64,000 nucleotides of DNA from Bacteroidia bacterium (GTDB lineage Bacteria > Bacteroidota > Bacteroidia > Flavobacteriales > Flavobacteriaceae). The DNA is taken from NCBI GenBank assembly GCA_030427865.1, contig JAUICK010000001.1:186001-250000 (forward strand), read 5' to 3'. Each line of letters starts with the position of its first letter. Within the stretch, counting starts at the first letter, position 1. This document shows positions 39,954-49,404 of this stretch, one piece after another. The notes beneath the pieces are model-generated. The model searched no databases. It saw nothing but the letters and a program-made list of their open reading frames with translations, and was not told the origin of the DNA. A program made the translations under genes and the position numbers.

Positions 39954-41009
39954 ATGAAGAAAACCCTTTATATCGTTCTTATTTTCTTGTTAGCATTTTA
40001 TACAAATACTGCTCAAGAAAAAGGAAAAAAATACAATATAAGAACCATTGCTTTTTATAATCTTGAAAACTTATTCGATACGATTAATGACATTAATAAG
40101 AATGATGAAGCAAGCCCAATGATGGAACTAAAATCTAACAGATCTAAAGTTTATTGGGACAAAATTGATAAATTAGGGAGTGTAATTGCTCAAATTGGAA
40201 TAGACAAAGCAAATACTAGTCCTGCAATAATTGGAGTTTCTGAAGTAGAAAACATAAATGTTTTAGAAGATTTGGTAAAATCTAAACATTTAGTAAAAAA
40301 GCGTTATGGTATTATTCATTACGACTCTCCAGATAAAAGAGGAATTGATGTAGCCTTATTGTATCAAAAAAGATATTTTAAACCCATTCATCACGAAGCG
40401 TTTAACCCAAATATATATAGAAACAATAGAAAAGTTTATACAAGAGATCAACTATTAGTATCTGGTTATTTAGATGATGAATTAATTCATGTAATTGTAA
40501 ATCACTGGCCATCAAGAAGTGGTGGAGAAGCAAAAAGTAGACCTTTACGTGAAAAAGCAGCCTATCAAAACACAAAAATTATAGCTCAAATTAGAGAAAA
40601 AGACCCTAATGCTAAGATTTTAACAATGGGAGATTTTAATGATGACCCTATAAACTCAAGTTTTAAAAAGGTACTAAAAACTAAAAGCAGAAAAAAAGAT
40701 GTTGGCATAAATGACATCTACAACCCTTATGAAGATCTCCATAGAAGAGGTTTTAATACCTTAGGATATAGAGATAACATTAATTTATTTGATATGATTT
40801 TAATTTCTTCACCTCTATTAGATAAAGGCGAAAAAGATTTCTCATCTTATAAAATGTTTAAAGCAATGATTTTTAACAAACGTTTTTTAACAACTCGTAA
40901 AGGTCAGTTTAAAGGATATCCGTATAGAAGTTTCTCTTATGGAGGATATACTGGCGGTTACTCAGATCATTATCCAGTATATATGTATTTGATTAAGGAA
41001 AAAAAATAA
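39954..41009 (+). CDS. Secreted endonuclease/exonuclease/phosphatase family protein
   Basis: Signal peptide; FYNLENLFDTIND, GVSEVENINVLEDL, VNHWPSRSGG, MGDFNDDP, YSDHYPVYM. Confidence 0.92.
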   Translation: MKKTLYIVLIFLLAFYTNTAQEKGKKYNIRTIAFYNLENLFDTINDINKNDEASPMMELKSNRSKVYWDKIDKLGSVIAQIGIDKANTSPAIIGVSEVENINVLEDLVKSKHLVKKRYGIIHYDSPDKRGIDVALLYQKRYFKPIHHEAFNPNIYRNNRKVYTRDQLLVSGYLDDELIHVIVNHWPSRSGGEAKSRPLREKAAYQNTKIIAQIREKDPNAKILTMGDFNDDPINSSFKKVLKTKSRKKDVGINDIYNPYEDLHRRGFNTLGYRDNINLFDMILISSPLLDKGEKDFSSYKMFKAMIFNKRFLTTRKGQFKGYPYRSFSYGGYTGGYSDHYPVYMYLIKEKK

Positions 41010-41035
41010 ACCTATTATTTATTCCTATAAAAAAC

Positions 41036-41067
41036 AAAACCCCGCAACTTTTAAGTTGCGGGGTTTT
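41036..41067. terminator. Strong bidirectional terminator
   Basis: AAAACCCCGCAACTT-tt-AAGTTGCGGGGTTTT, 15-bp stem. Confidence 0.95.
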
Positions 41068-41102
41068 TTGATAAAAAATTATTGCCTTTTATAGAATGGG
41101 AT

Positions 41103-42635
41103 TTAAGACTTTACAGTTTTAAATCTATAATATAAATATGTGTAAGCATCACGAGGTATAATTGCAATCCACTTTTTGTGTTTTAAATACCATTTAAAAC
41201 GTATAGAATTTACTCCTTTTGTTAAATAAGCTGCAATAAAAGGGTGTACATGTAACTGAACTTTCCCTCTGTTTTTAGAGTTTGACATAAATTTTTCTAA
41301 ATCTGCTTCAATTTTATCTAACAAAACTATAGGAGCCTCTACTTGTCCATCTTTATTTGGGTTGGCTTCGGTAGTTTTTATACTTAACTCTGGTCTAACC
41401 CTTTGTCTTGTAATTTGTACCAATCCAAATTTACTTGGAGGTAATATTTTATGCTTTGTTCTATCTAAAGCCATTTGTTCTTTTAAATGCTGATACAGTT
41501 TATTTCTATTTTCAGCTTTATGCATATCAATAAAATCTACAACTATAATTCCTCCCATATCACGTAATTGTAATTGACGAGCAATTTCGGTTGCTGAAAT
41601 TAAATTTACTTCTAATGCTGTATCTTCTTGAGAACCTGCTTTATTAGAACGGTTTCCGCTATTTACATCGATAACGTGTAAAGCTTCTGTGTGCTCAATA
41701 ACTAAATAAGCACCTTTACTCATTGAAACTGTTTTACCAAATGATGTTTTTATTTGACGTTCTATTCCATATTTTTCGAAAATTGGAACAGTAGATCTAT
41801 GCAATTTTACAATTTTCTCCTTTTCTGGATAAATTTCTTGTAAATACTCTTTAATTTCTACTTTTAACGTTTCATCATTTGTAACAATACTTGTAAAAGT
41901 TTCGTTCATTACATCTCTTAAAATAGAAGATGCTCTGTTTAACTCGCTTAAAATTTTGGTTGGCGTGTTTGTGTTAGGTATTCTTTTACACATTGTTTTC
42001 CAACGATCTAATGAGTTTTGCAAATCTTTATCTAATTCTGCTACTTTTTTGCCTTCTGCAACAGTTCTTAAAATAACGCCAAAACCTTTTGGTTTAATGC
42101 TTTTTGCTAATCTTTTTAAACGTTCTTTTTCTTTTGGGTCTGCTATTTTTTGCGATACAGAAACTCGATCAGAAAAAGGAACTAAAACCAAAAATCTACC
42201 AGCTATAGACAACTCAGAACTTAATCTTGGTCCTTTTGTAGAAATCGGTTCTTTTACAATTTGTACCAACAAGTTTTGCCCTGTTTTTAGTACATCTTTA
42301 ATACTACCGTCTTTGTTAATGTCTTCTTCTTTTCGGAAGTTTTTTAAAGTAAATTCTTTATACTTACCTGTGCTTACTTTCTTAATGAATTTGTTTAATG
42401 AGTTTACTTGCGCTCCTAAATCATGATAATGCAGAAATCCGTCTTTAGGATAACCCACATTTACAAAGGATGCATTTAAACCTGTTAACACTTTTCCTAT
42501 TTTGGCTAAAAAAATATCGCCAACAGAAAACTTGTTATCAGTTGTTTCATTATTTAATTCAATAAGTTTTCCATCTCTTAATAAGGCAAAATCAATATCA
42601 GATGAATTACTACGAATTATTAATTCTGTTTTCAT
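41103..42635 (-). CDS. Ribonuclease E/G family protein
   Basis: S1 region FLAKIGKVLTGLNASFVNVGYPKDGFLHYHDLG; LHVIDVNSG; ARQLQLRDMGGIIVVDFIDM; LVQITRQRVRPEL. Confidence 0.96.
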   Translation of the reverse strand: MKTELIIRSNSSDIDFALLRDGKLIELNNETTDNKFSVGDIFLAKIGKVLTGLNASFVNVGYPKDGFLHYHDLGAQVNSLNKFIKKVSTGKYKEFTLKNFRKEEDINKDGSIKDVLKTGQNLLVQIVKEPISTKGPRLSSELSIAGRFLVLVPFSDRVSVSQKIADPKEKERLKRLAKSIKPKGFGVILRTVAEGKKVAELDKDLQNSLDRWKTMCKRIPNTNTPTKILSELNRASSILRDVMNETFTSIVTNDETLKVEIKEYLQEIYPEKEKIVKLHRSTVPIFEKYGIERQIKTSFGKTVSMSKGAYLVIEHTEALHVIDVNSGNRSNKAGSQEDTALEVNLISATEIARQLQLRDMGGIIVVDFIDMHKAENRNKLYQHLKEQMALDRTKHKILPPSKFGLVQITRQRVRPELSIKTTEANPNKDGQVEAPIVLLDKIEADLEKFMSNSKNRGKVQLHVHPFIAAYLTKGVNSIRFKWYLKHKKWIAIIPRDAYTYLYYRFKTVKS

Positions 42636-42782
42636 ACTGAACTGGTTTTAACACTGCACATAATTGTGCAGATGGATTAATATTGTGTCAGGTATATAAA
42701 TACCGTGCGAGGTTAGTTTAACCTCTAATGTCAATGAACTTTTTGTTTTCGCTAAACTATAAACGAAAAAGTAAGCAAATGC
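42636..42782 (-). promoter_or_regulatory. Structured 5' leader of rne/rng
   Basis: Three perfect stem-loops: CTGCACA-taat-TGTGCAG (42654-42671), GGTAT-ataa-ATACC (42691-42704), GAGGTTA-gtt-TAACCTC (42709-42725). Confidence 0.6.
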
Positions 42783-42792
42783 TTACTTTTTC
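42765..42792 (-). terminator. Intrinsic terminator overlapping the 3' end of the small basic ORF
   Basis: GAAAAAGTAAGC-aaat-GCTTACTTTTTC 12-bp perfect stem. Confidence 0.75.
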
Positions 42793-42872
42793 TTATGTCT
42801 ATTAGCTCTAGCTCTTTTCTTTCTTTTGTGTGTAGAGATTTTTGCTCTCTTTCTTTTTTTACCACTTGGCAT
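42783..42872 (-). CDS. 29-aa highly basic protein MPSGKKRKRAKISTHKRKKRARANRHKKK
   Basis: ATG to TAA on minus strand; not in supplied ORF track; own terminator; between hup and rne. Confidence 0.75.
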   Translation of the reverse strand: MPSGKKRKRAKISTHKRKKRARANRHKKK

Positions 42873-42923
42873 AATGTTCTGATGTTTTTTAAACCTATGT
42901 AAAAGGCTTAGATTAATGTTTTA

Positions 42924-43214
42924 TTACTTAACTGCTACTTTACTTTTTACTCCTTCTGTAAAAGTTTTAGCTGGTTTAAAAGCTGGAATATTATGAGCAG
43001 GAATTTTAATAGTTGTGTTCTTAGAAATATTTCTACCTGTTTTTTCTGCTCTTGTTTTGATAATAAAACTACCAAAACCTCTTAAATAAACGTTATCGCC
43101 ATTTTCTAATGCATCTTTCACTTCAGTCATAAATGCTTCAACAGTTGCTAATACATCTGTTTTTTCGATTCCTGATTTATCTGAAATTTTTGATACGATA
43201 TCTGCTTTCGTCAT
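42924..43214 (-). CDS. HU-family DNA-binding protein
   Basis: MTKADIVSKISDKSGIEKTDVLATVEAFMTEVKDALENGDNVYLRGFGSFIIKTRAEKTGRNI. Confidence 0.96.
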   Translation of the reverse strand: MTKADIVSKISDKSGIEKTDVLATVEAFMTEVKDALENGDNVYLRGFGSFIIKTRAEKTGRNISKNTTIKIPAHNIPAFKPAKTFTEGVKSKVAVK

Positions 43215-43264
43215 GTCTCTATTTTTACTATATATTTATTAATTTAATTTCAAAAATGCGGATG

Positions 43265-43292
43265 CAAATATATGATAATTAATCAATTCCAA
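43265..43292 (-). promoter_or_regulatory. hup promoter (TTG-N17-TATATTTG)
   Basis: CAAATATA at 43265-43272 and CAA at 43290-43292 on + strand. Confidence 0.6.
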
Positions 43293-43335
43293 AAACATTA
43301 AAGGCTAATTTTATGTGAATTTTATAATGTAATTT

Positions 43336-43343
43336 TACATTTG
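43336..43343 (+). promoter_or_regulatory. mutY -7 element TACATTTG
   Basis: TAnnTTTG match 13 nt upstream of ATG 43356. Confidence 0.5.
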
Positions 43344-43355
43344 TATTTTTATTTA

Positions 43356-44399
43356 ATGAAATTTTCTAACACTCTCATAAACTGGTACTTACAAAATAAA
43401 CGCGATTTACCATGGCGCAAAACCAAAAACCCATATTTTATTTGGTTAAGTGAAATTATGCTACAACAAACTCGAGTTGCTCAAGGTTTGTCTTATTATT
43501 TAAAATTTACGGAAGCTTTTCCAACAGTTTTCGACCTCGCTAAAGCGAATGAAAGTACCATTTTAAAAATGTGGCAAGGTTTAGGATATTATTCTCGAGC
43601 AAGAAACCTTCATTTCACTGCAAAATACATCGCTAATGAATTAAATGGCGAGTTTCCATCAACATTTAATGAGATTATTAAACTAAAAGGAATTGGAGAA
43701 TATACAGCTGCTGCCATTGCTTCTTTTGCTTTTAATAAACCTACAGCTGTTGTAGATGGTAACGTATATCGTGTTTTGTCTCGTTATTTTGGCGTTGAAA
43801 CAGCAATTAATTCATCCGAAGGAATTAAAGAGTTTAAAGCTTTAGCAGACACTTTAATTGATAAAAACCAACCTGCAAGCTACAATCAAGCCATTATGGA
43901 ATTTGGTGCAATTCAGTGCAAACCTAAAAAACCATTGTGTTTATTTTGCCCTTTATCTGAAAGTTGTGTGAGTTTACAAAAAAACTTGATTGAGAAACTT
44001 CCTGTAAAAGAGAAAAAATTAAAAATTAAAAAAAGATATTTTAATTATTTAGTTGTAAAAACCAATGACGATAAAACCATTTTATCTGAAAGAAAAGGAA
44101 AAGGAATTTGGCAAGGTTTGTATCAGTTTCCTTTAATTGAAAGTGAAACAATTATTAACCAAAATGATTTAATTTCATCTAAAGAATTTAAGAATTTATT
44201 TCCTTCAGAAACTACTATATCTTTGTTTAATAAAAAGGAAATTATTCATAAATTATCGCACCAACATTTACATACCCAGTTTTGGGTTATAGAAACCGAA
44301 ACATTATCAGAAGCAACAATAAATTGGACTGCTATTAATACATATCCTGTTCCTATTTTAATTGCAAACTTTTTAGATGCTTATCTAAATAAAAAGTAA
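43356..44399 (+). CDS. mutY: A/G-specific adenine glycosylase
   Basis: LPWRKTKNPYFIWLSEIMLQQTRV; LKGIGEYTAAAIASFAF; CKPKKPLCLFCPLSESC Fe-S loop; start moved to ATG 43356. Confidence 0.96.
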   Translation: MKFSNTLINWYLQNKRDLPWRKTKNPYFIWLSEIMLQQTRVAQGLSYYLKFTEAFPTVFDLAKANESTILKMWQGLGYYSRARNLHFTAKYIANELNGEFPSTFNEIIKLKGIGEYTAAAIASFAFNKPTAVVDGNVYRVLSRYFGVETAINSSEGIKEFKALADTLIDKNQPASYNQAIMEFGAIQCKPKKPLCLFCPLSESCVSLQKNLIEKLPVKEKKLKIKKRYFNYLVVKTNDDKTILSERKGKGIWQGLYQFPLIESETIINQNDLISSKEFKNLFPSETTISLFNKKEIIHKLSHQHLHTQFWVIETETLSEATINWTAINTYPVPILIANFLDAYLNKK

Positions 44400-44439
44400 T
44401 TGATATTTTTAGTACTTTTGATATAGAAATACACAAGCT

Positions 44440-44865
44440 ATGGCAGGAACAATAAACAAAGTAATTTTAATTGGCAACTTAGGTGATGATGTAAAAATGC
44501 ATTATTTTGATGATCAGAACTGTGTGGGTCGTTTTCCTATTGCTACATCAGAAAGCTATACCAACAAACAAACTGGAGAAAAAATAACCAATACAGATTG
44601 GCATAATATTGTGGTTAGAAACGGGTTGGCTAAAGTTTGCGAAAAATATTTATCTAAAGGCGATAAAGTTTACTTAGAAGGGAAACTAAGAAATCGTCAA
44701 TGGGAACAAGATGGTGTAAAACGCTACTCAACAGAGGTTCAAGTTAATGAAATGACCATGTTATCTACCAAAAAGAATATAGATAATACTCAACAAAACC
44801 AACAACCTGCTGCGCAAACTCCAAAATCTGTTGCGCCAGAAGAAAATGATGATTTGCCATTTTAA
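44440..44865 (+). CDS. ssb: Single-stranded DNA-binding protein
   Basis: INKVILIGNLGDDVKMHYF...DWHNIVVRNGLAKVCEKYLSKGDKVYLEGKLRNRQW; C-terminal NDDLPF. Confidence 0.97.
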   Translation: MAGTINKVILIGNLGDDVKMHYFDDQNCVGRFPIATSESYTNKQTGEKITNTDWHNIVVRNGLAKVCEKYLSKGDKVYLEGKLRNRQWEQDGVKRYSTEVQVNEMTMLSTKKNIDNTQQNQQPAAQTPKSVAPEENDDLPF

Positions 44866-44893
44866 TCAATTTTATCAACAAAAATCTTAAAAT

Positions 44894-46222
44894 TTGGACC
44901 CAGATCCCGAACCATTATTTTTATTTTTTGCAGCTATAGATGTTTTAACAAGCATTAATATTATAATTCTTATTGGCTTATTAATTAGTTCTGCGTTAAT
45001 TTCTGGAACAGAAGTTGCTTTTTTCTCGCTTTCTCAAACCGATTTAAACGAGCTTTCTAACAACGGAAAAGATGAGAATGTGGTAGTTACTTTATTAGAA
45101 AAACCCAGAAAATTATTAGCAACAATATTAATTACCAATAACTTTATTAATATTTTAATTGTATTGCTTTTTGCTTCATTATCTGAAACTTTGCTTGGTA
45201 ATTTTAACTACCAATTAAACCTTTATTTCTTTACAGCTCCAATTCGTTTTTTAGTTGAAATTGTTTTAGTTACTTTCTTAATCTTACTATTTGGAGAAGT
45301 TTTGCCAAAGGTTTATGCATCTAGAAATGCACTTCGTTTTTCAAAAGCAATGTCTAAATTTATTCATACCATTAATATTGTATTAACGCCATTTAGTTTA
45401 CCTTTAATTACACTAACAAAGTGGGTTGAAAAAAAATTAGGCAACAAAGCAAGCAGTTTTTCTGTAGAAACCTTATCTCAGGCTTTAGAACTAACTTCTG
45501 AAGGAGCAACTACAAAAGATGAGCAGAAAATATTAGAAGGAATTGTAAATTTTGGAAACACTGAAACTGTGCAAATCATGAAACCTCGTATCGATATTTT
45601 TGCACTCTCTGATGAAGAATCTTATGAGGATGTTCTTAGTAAAATTCTTAAAAACGGATACTCCAGAAATCCTGTTTACAAAGAAAATATCGATAATATC
45701 ATTGGCGTTTTATATGCCAAAGACTTGCTGGCGCATTTAAATAAAAAAACCTTTAAATGGCAAAACCTATTGCGAGAACCATTTTTTGTACCAGAAAATA
45801 AAAAATTAGACGATTTGTTAGGCGATTTTAGAGAAAAGAAAAATCACTTGGCAATTGTAGTTGATGAATATGGTGGTACAAGCGGACTAGTTACTTTAGA
45901 AGATGTTATAGAAGAAATTGTAGGTGATATTAATGATGAGTTTGATGATGACGATTTATCGTATTCTAAAATAGATGTTAATAATTATATTTTTGAAGGT
46001 AAAACCACCATTAAAGACTTTTGTAGAGTTTTAGATGATGAAGATGAAGATCTTTTTGAAGAAGAAAAAGGCGAAAGCGAAACCTTAGCTGGCTTTATTT
46101 TAGAAGTTTCTGGTAGATTCCCCAAAAAAGGAGAAAAAATAAATTTTAAGAATTATACGTTTACTATTGAAGCCTTAGATAAAAAGCGTATAAAACAAAT
46201 AAAAGCAACAAGAAATGCGTAA
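44894..46222 (+). CDS. gldE: Gliding motility-associated protein GldE (CNNM/CBS domain)
   Basis: DUF21 TM region, CBS pair, VVDEYGGTSGLVTLEDVIEEIVGDINDEFD; adjacent to ssb and gldD. Confidence 0.93.
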   Translation: MDPDPEPLFLFFAAIDVLTSINIIILIGLLISSALISGTEVAFFSLSQTDLNELSNNGKDENVVVTLLEKPRKLLATILITNNFINILIVLLFASLSETLLGNFNYQLNLYFFTAPIRFLVEIVLVTFLILLFGEVLPKVYASRNALRFSKAMSKFIHTINIVLTPFSLPLITLTKWVEKKLGNKASSFSVETLSQALELTSEGATTKDEQKILEGIVNFGNTETVQIMKPRIDIFALSDEESYEDVLSKILKNGYSRNPVYKENIDNIIGVLYAKDLLAHLNKKTFKWQNLLREPFFVPENKKLDDLLGDFREKKNHLAIVVDEYGGTSGLVTLEDVIEEIVGDINDEFDDDDLSYSKIDVNNYIFEGKTTIKDFCRVLDDEDEDLFEEEKGESETLAGFILEVSGRFPKKGEKINFKNYTFTIEALDKKRIKQIKATRNA

Positions 46223-46769
46223 CCTTTTTTTTCTTATTTTTTTATTTTTATTTAGTAGTTGTAAAGAAGAAACTTTACCAAAGCCTAAAGCTTATTTGAG
46301 TTTAGAATACCAAAAAAAATCTTACCAAAATCTATCATTAAAAAGACCCTACACTTTTAGGGTTTCTAAAAATACAATTGTTATTGATGAACCTAATAAT
46401 TGGTTAAAAATAAAATACCCAGATTTAAAAGCATCTATAGATATTACATACAGGCCTGTTGCAAACAACTTAAAAGAACTCTTAACCGAAGCAGAAAAAT
46501 TGGTTTTTAAGCATACTGTAAAAGCAGAGCAAATTATTCCTAAAGATTTTGTAAACCCACAAAAAAGAGTTTACGGAAGTTTATATGAAATTACAGGAAA
46601 TGCAGCTTCTCACATACAATTTCATGTTACAGATAGCACTAAAAACTTTATAAAAGGAAGCTTATACTTTTACGCAAAACCAAATTACGATTCTATTTTA
46701 CCTGCTGTAACTTATATAAAAGAAGATATTTTGCATTTGGTAGAAACTTTAGAATGGAAAAAAAAGTAA
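46215..46769 (+). CDS. gldD: Gliding motility lipoprotein GldD
   Basis: Lipobox LFSSCKEE; PKPKAYLSLEYQKKSYQN; 8-nt overlap with gldE. Confidence 0.93.
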   Translation: MRNLFFLIFLFLFSSCKEETLPKPKAYLSLEYQKKSYQNLSLKRPYTFRVSKNTIVIDEPNNWLKIKYPDLKASIDITYRPVANNLKELLTEAEKLVFKHTVKAEQIIPKDFVNPQKRVYGSLYEITGNAASHIQFHVTDSTKNFIKGSLYFYAKPNYDSILPAVTYIKEDILHLVETLEWKKK

Positions 46770-46880
46770 CCTAATTTTCTGCTCTAAGTAAAAACACCTG
46801 TTTTTTGAAACAGAAACTTCGCCTCTAATTCTATTCCTTAATTTTCAAGTAATTTGAATAACTAATCAAACTTATTAATT

Positions 46881-48419
46881 ATGAAAAAAAGTATTATTTA
46901 CATACTGTTTTTAACAGTTCTGCTTTCTTTTTTTTACTCTTGCAACAAAGAAAAAAAAATTATTTTAGCTGCTAAATACTACATTACTGTAGACTCAATT
47001 TCTAACTCAAACGCTCCTGCTTTACAATCTTTTACACATGCCATACATAAAGAAGAATGGCTACTTTTTGCAGGAAGAACTAATAAAGAAAAAGATAATG
47101 GTGGTGTTCACGACATGACTAAAAAAAGTGATTACGCAAAAGAATCTTTTCCGCCAACATCATTTAACGAAAACATATATGTTTACAATCCTTATACAAA
47201 TACTGAGCCCAAGAGTATTACAATTAGCGAAATGATAACTAAAGTAACAGAAGAATTTTCTTCATACAATTTAACAACGCTCACAAAGTATATCTCAGTA
47301 TTTAAAAACACAAATGCTCTAGTAAAACAAGTAGGTGAATACCTTTATATTGTTGGAGGCTATGGAGCTGCCGATTTTGCAAATCCAAAAAATGGATATA
47401 CAACTTATAATCAAATTGCCAAGATTCATGTACCCTCTATGATTTCTCTAGTAAAAGGCGATTATACAAATGTTAATGAGTCTAAACTTTTTGCTTTTGC
47501 TCAAAATGAAAACTTAATTAGCACTGGTGGAGAACTGCATTATATTAACGGGACTTTTTATTTAGTTGGAGGGCATAATTTTGGAAATAGCGCTCCTGCT
47601 TTTTCTAAAGGTCAAAAATATGTGGATGCAGTTTATCCTTTTACAGTCGCTAACGGCACAACTACATCTTCATTAAATGTAAGCGTAAGTGCGCCAATCT
47701 CTGATTTGAGTGATCCTAATGGAATTTCTTCTGACTATAATTCGATATTTAGAAGAAGAGATGGCCCCATTACACCTTCTTTATACTATAACTCTTTAAA
47801 TCAAGAACTGGAAGAAAGCATTGCTATTTATGCAGGAGTTTTTAAACCTGGTGAAGATTTACAAGCTTGGAACAATGCTATTTATGTACATCCAAATTGG
47901 GCAAATAATAACAATAAATTGTATACTTATGACAAAGCATATAATCAGAAAAATTTAAACGTATATTCTTGTCCAAATGTAGTGGCTTATGATGCTACTA
48001 CTAAAGTTTTACATACCTTTTTATTAGGTGGAATTGGAGATGGAAATACCAGTAAAGAAGTTCGTTTATCTGGGTTTACTAACACAGGCACACACATTAA
48101 ATTGTATGTAGATAGTAACCCTTTAATAAGTACGAGTAGTACTTTTAGTCAAAATTTATTTGCTAAAAACACCAAAAACAGTAAACCTTTTTATGGCGCA
48201 GAGGGTATTTTCTTTCCGTCTTCTAAATTTAAAAACACATCTGTATCTTCAGACATTTTAGATATAGGTTTAATTTTTAACGAAAATAACTCTAACGTTG
48301 AAATTGGTTATATTTTTGGAGGAATAGAAGCTTTTGACTCTCATCCAGGAACTTATGGAAGAACAAAATCTAGAGCCTCTAATAAAGTTTGGAAAGTAAC
48401 TTTTAACAAGCAATTTTAA
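46881..48419 (+). CDS. Lipoprotein, possibly beta-propeller/Kelch-like
   Basis: MKKSIIYILFLTVLLSFFYSCNKEKK lipobox; repeated LYIVGGYG / FYLVGGHN / YIFGGIE motifs. Confidence 0.7.
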   Translation: MKKSIIYILFLTVLLSFFYSCNKEKKIILAAKYYITVDSISNSNAPALQSFTHAIHKEEWLLFAGRTNKEKDNGGVHDMTKKSDYAKESFPPTSFNENIYVYNPYTNTEPKSITISEMITKVTEEFSSYNLTTLTKYISVFKNTNALVKQVGEYLYIVGGYGAADFANPKNGYTTYNQIAKIHVPSMISLVKGDYTNVNESKLFAFAQNENLISTGGELHYINGTFYLVGGHNFGNSAPAFSKGQKYVDAVYPFTVANGTTTSSLNVSVSAPISDLSDPNGISSDYNSIFRRRDGPITPSLYYNSLNQELEESIAIYAGVFKPGEDLQAWNNAIYVHPNWANNNNKLYTYDKAYNQKNLNVYSCPNVVAYDATTKVLHTFLLGGIGDGNTSKEVRLSGFTNTGTHIKLYVDSNPLISTSSTFSQNLFAKNTKNSKPFYGAEGIFFPSSKFKNTSVSSDILDIGLIFNENNSNVEIGYIFGGIEAFDSHPGTYGRTKSRASNKVWKVTFNKQF

Positions 48420-48440
48420 CCCATCTATCTTATAAAATTT

Positions 48441-48468
48441 AGCTGTTTGAATAATTATTTAAACAGCT
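48441..48468 (+). terminator. Intrinsic terminator
   Basis: AGCTGTTT...AAACAGCT followed by T-run. Confidence 0.8.
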
Positions 48469-48543
48469 TTTTTTGAAATTACTTTTACTACAACTATATA
48501 TAAAATATCTATAGTATCTTGCAGTTAATTTCTATTAGAAATA

Positions 48544-49401
48544 ATGCAAAACACACACACTAAAAACTTATCATTTTTACTTTTAGGAACACTATTTATA
48601 AGTACTTCTGGGGTTTTAGGAAAATATATTGCAATGCCAGCAGAGGCTATTATTTTATGTCGTTCTTTTCTATCATCCATTTTTATATTTATTTTTTGTA
48701 GGTTTCAAAAAGTAAATTTGAATATACACTCTAAAAAAGACAAGCGTTCTTTTTTTATTGGAGGGTTTTTAATGGGAGCACATTGGGTAACTTATTTTTA
48801 TGCTTTAAAACTTTCTAATGTTGCTTTAGCAATGTTATCTATTTATACATATCCAATAATTACTGCATTTTTAGAACCTTTTTTTTCTAAAAAGAAATTA
48901 AATACATTACATGTTTTCTTAGCTGTTTTTGTCTTGGTTGGAATTTACCTTTTAGTACCAGAATTTTCTATAAAAAACACTCATTTTCAGGGTGTTTTGT
49001 TAGGAGTTTTATCTGCGTTTTTTTATGCACTTAGAAATTTGATGGTAAAAGAAGATGTTAAAAAATACAATGGCAGCATGCTTATGCTGTATCAAATGAT
49101 TATAATTACTGTACTGTTATTGCCCACGCTGTTTTTTAGTGATTTTTCAAACTTACAAAGCCAATTACCGTTATTGCTTTTAGTTGCTTTATTAACTACT
49201 GCAATTGGACATACATTAATGGTAAACTCTCTTAAACATTTTTCTGCTACAACTGCAAGCATTATAAGTAGTGTGCAACCTGTCTTTGGAATAATCATTG
49301 CCTATATATTTGTATATGAAATACCAAGTTTTAATGTTTATATAGGTGGTAGCTTAATTTTACTAACGGTTGTTATTGAGAGTTTTAGGAGTAAAAAATA
49401 G
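48544..49401 (+). CDS. EamA/DMT-family transporter
   Basis: 285 aa, ~10 TM helices, LLGTLFISTSGVLGKYIAMPAEAIILCRSF. Confidence 0.9.
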   Translation: MQNTHTKNLSFLLLGTLFISTSGVLGKYIAMPAEAIILCRSFLSSIFIFIFCRFQKVNLNIHSKKDKRSFFIGGFLMGAHWVTYFYALKLSNVALAMLSIYTYPIITAFLEPFFSKKKLNTLHVFLAVFVLVGIYLLVPEFSIKNTHFQGVLLGVLSAFFYALRNLMVKEDVKKYNGSMLMLYQMIIITVLLLPTLFFSDFSNLQSQLPLLLLVALLTTAIGHTLMVNSLKHFSATTASIISSVQPVFGIIIAYIFVYEIPSFNVYIGGSLILLTVVIESFRSKK

Positions 49402-49404
49402 AAT

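Noticed and set aside
41956-42426. 156-aa plus-strand ORF
   Set aside because: Antisense to the well-supported rne/rng CDS.
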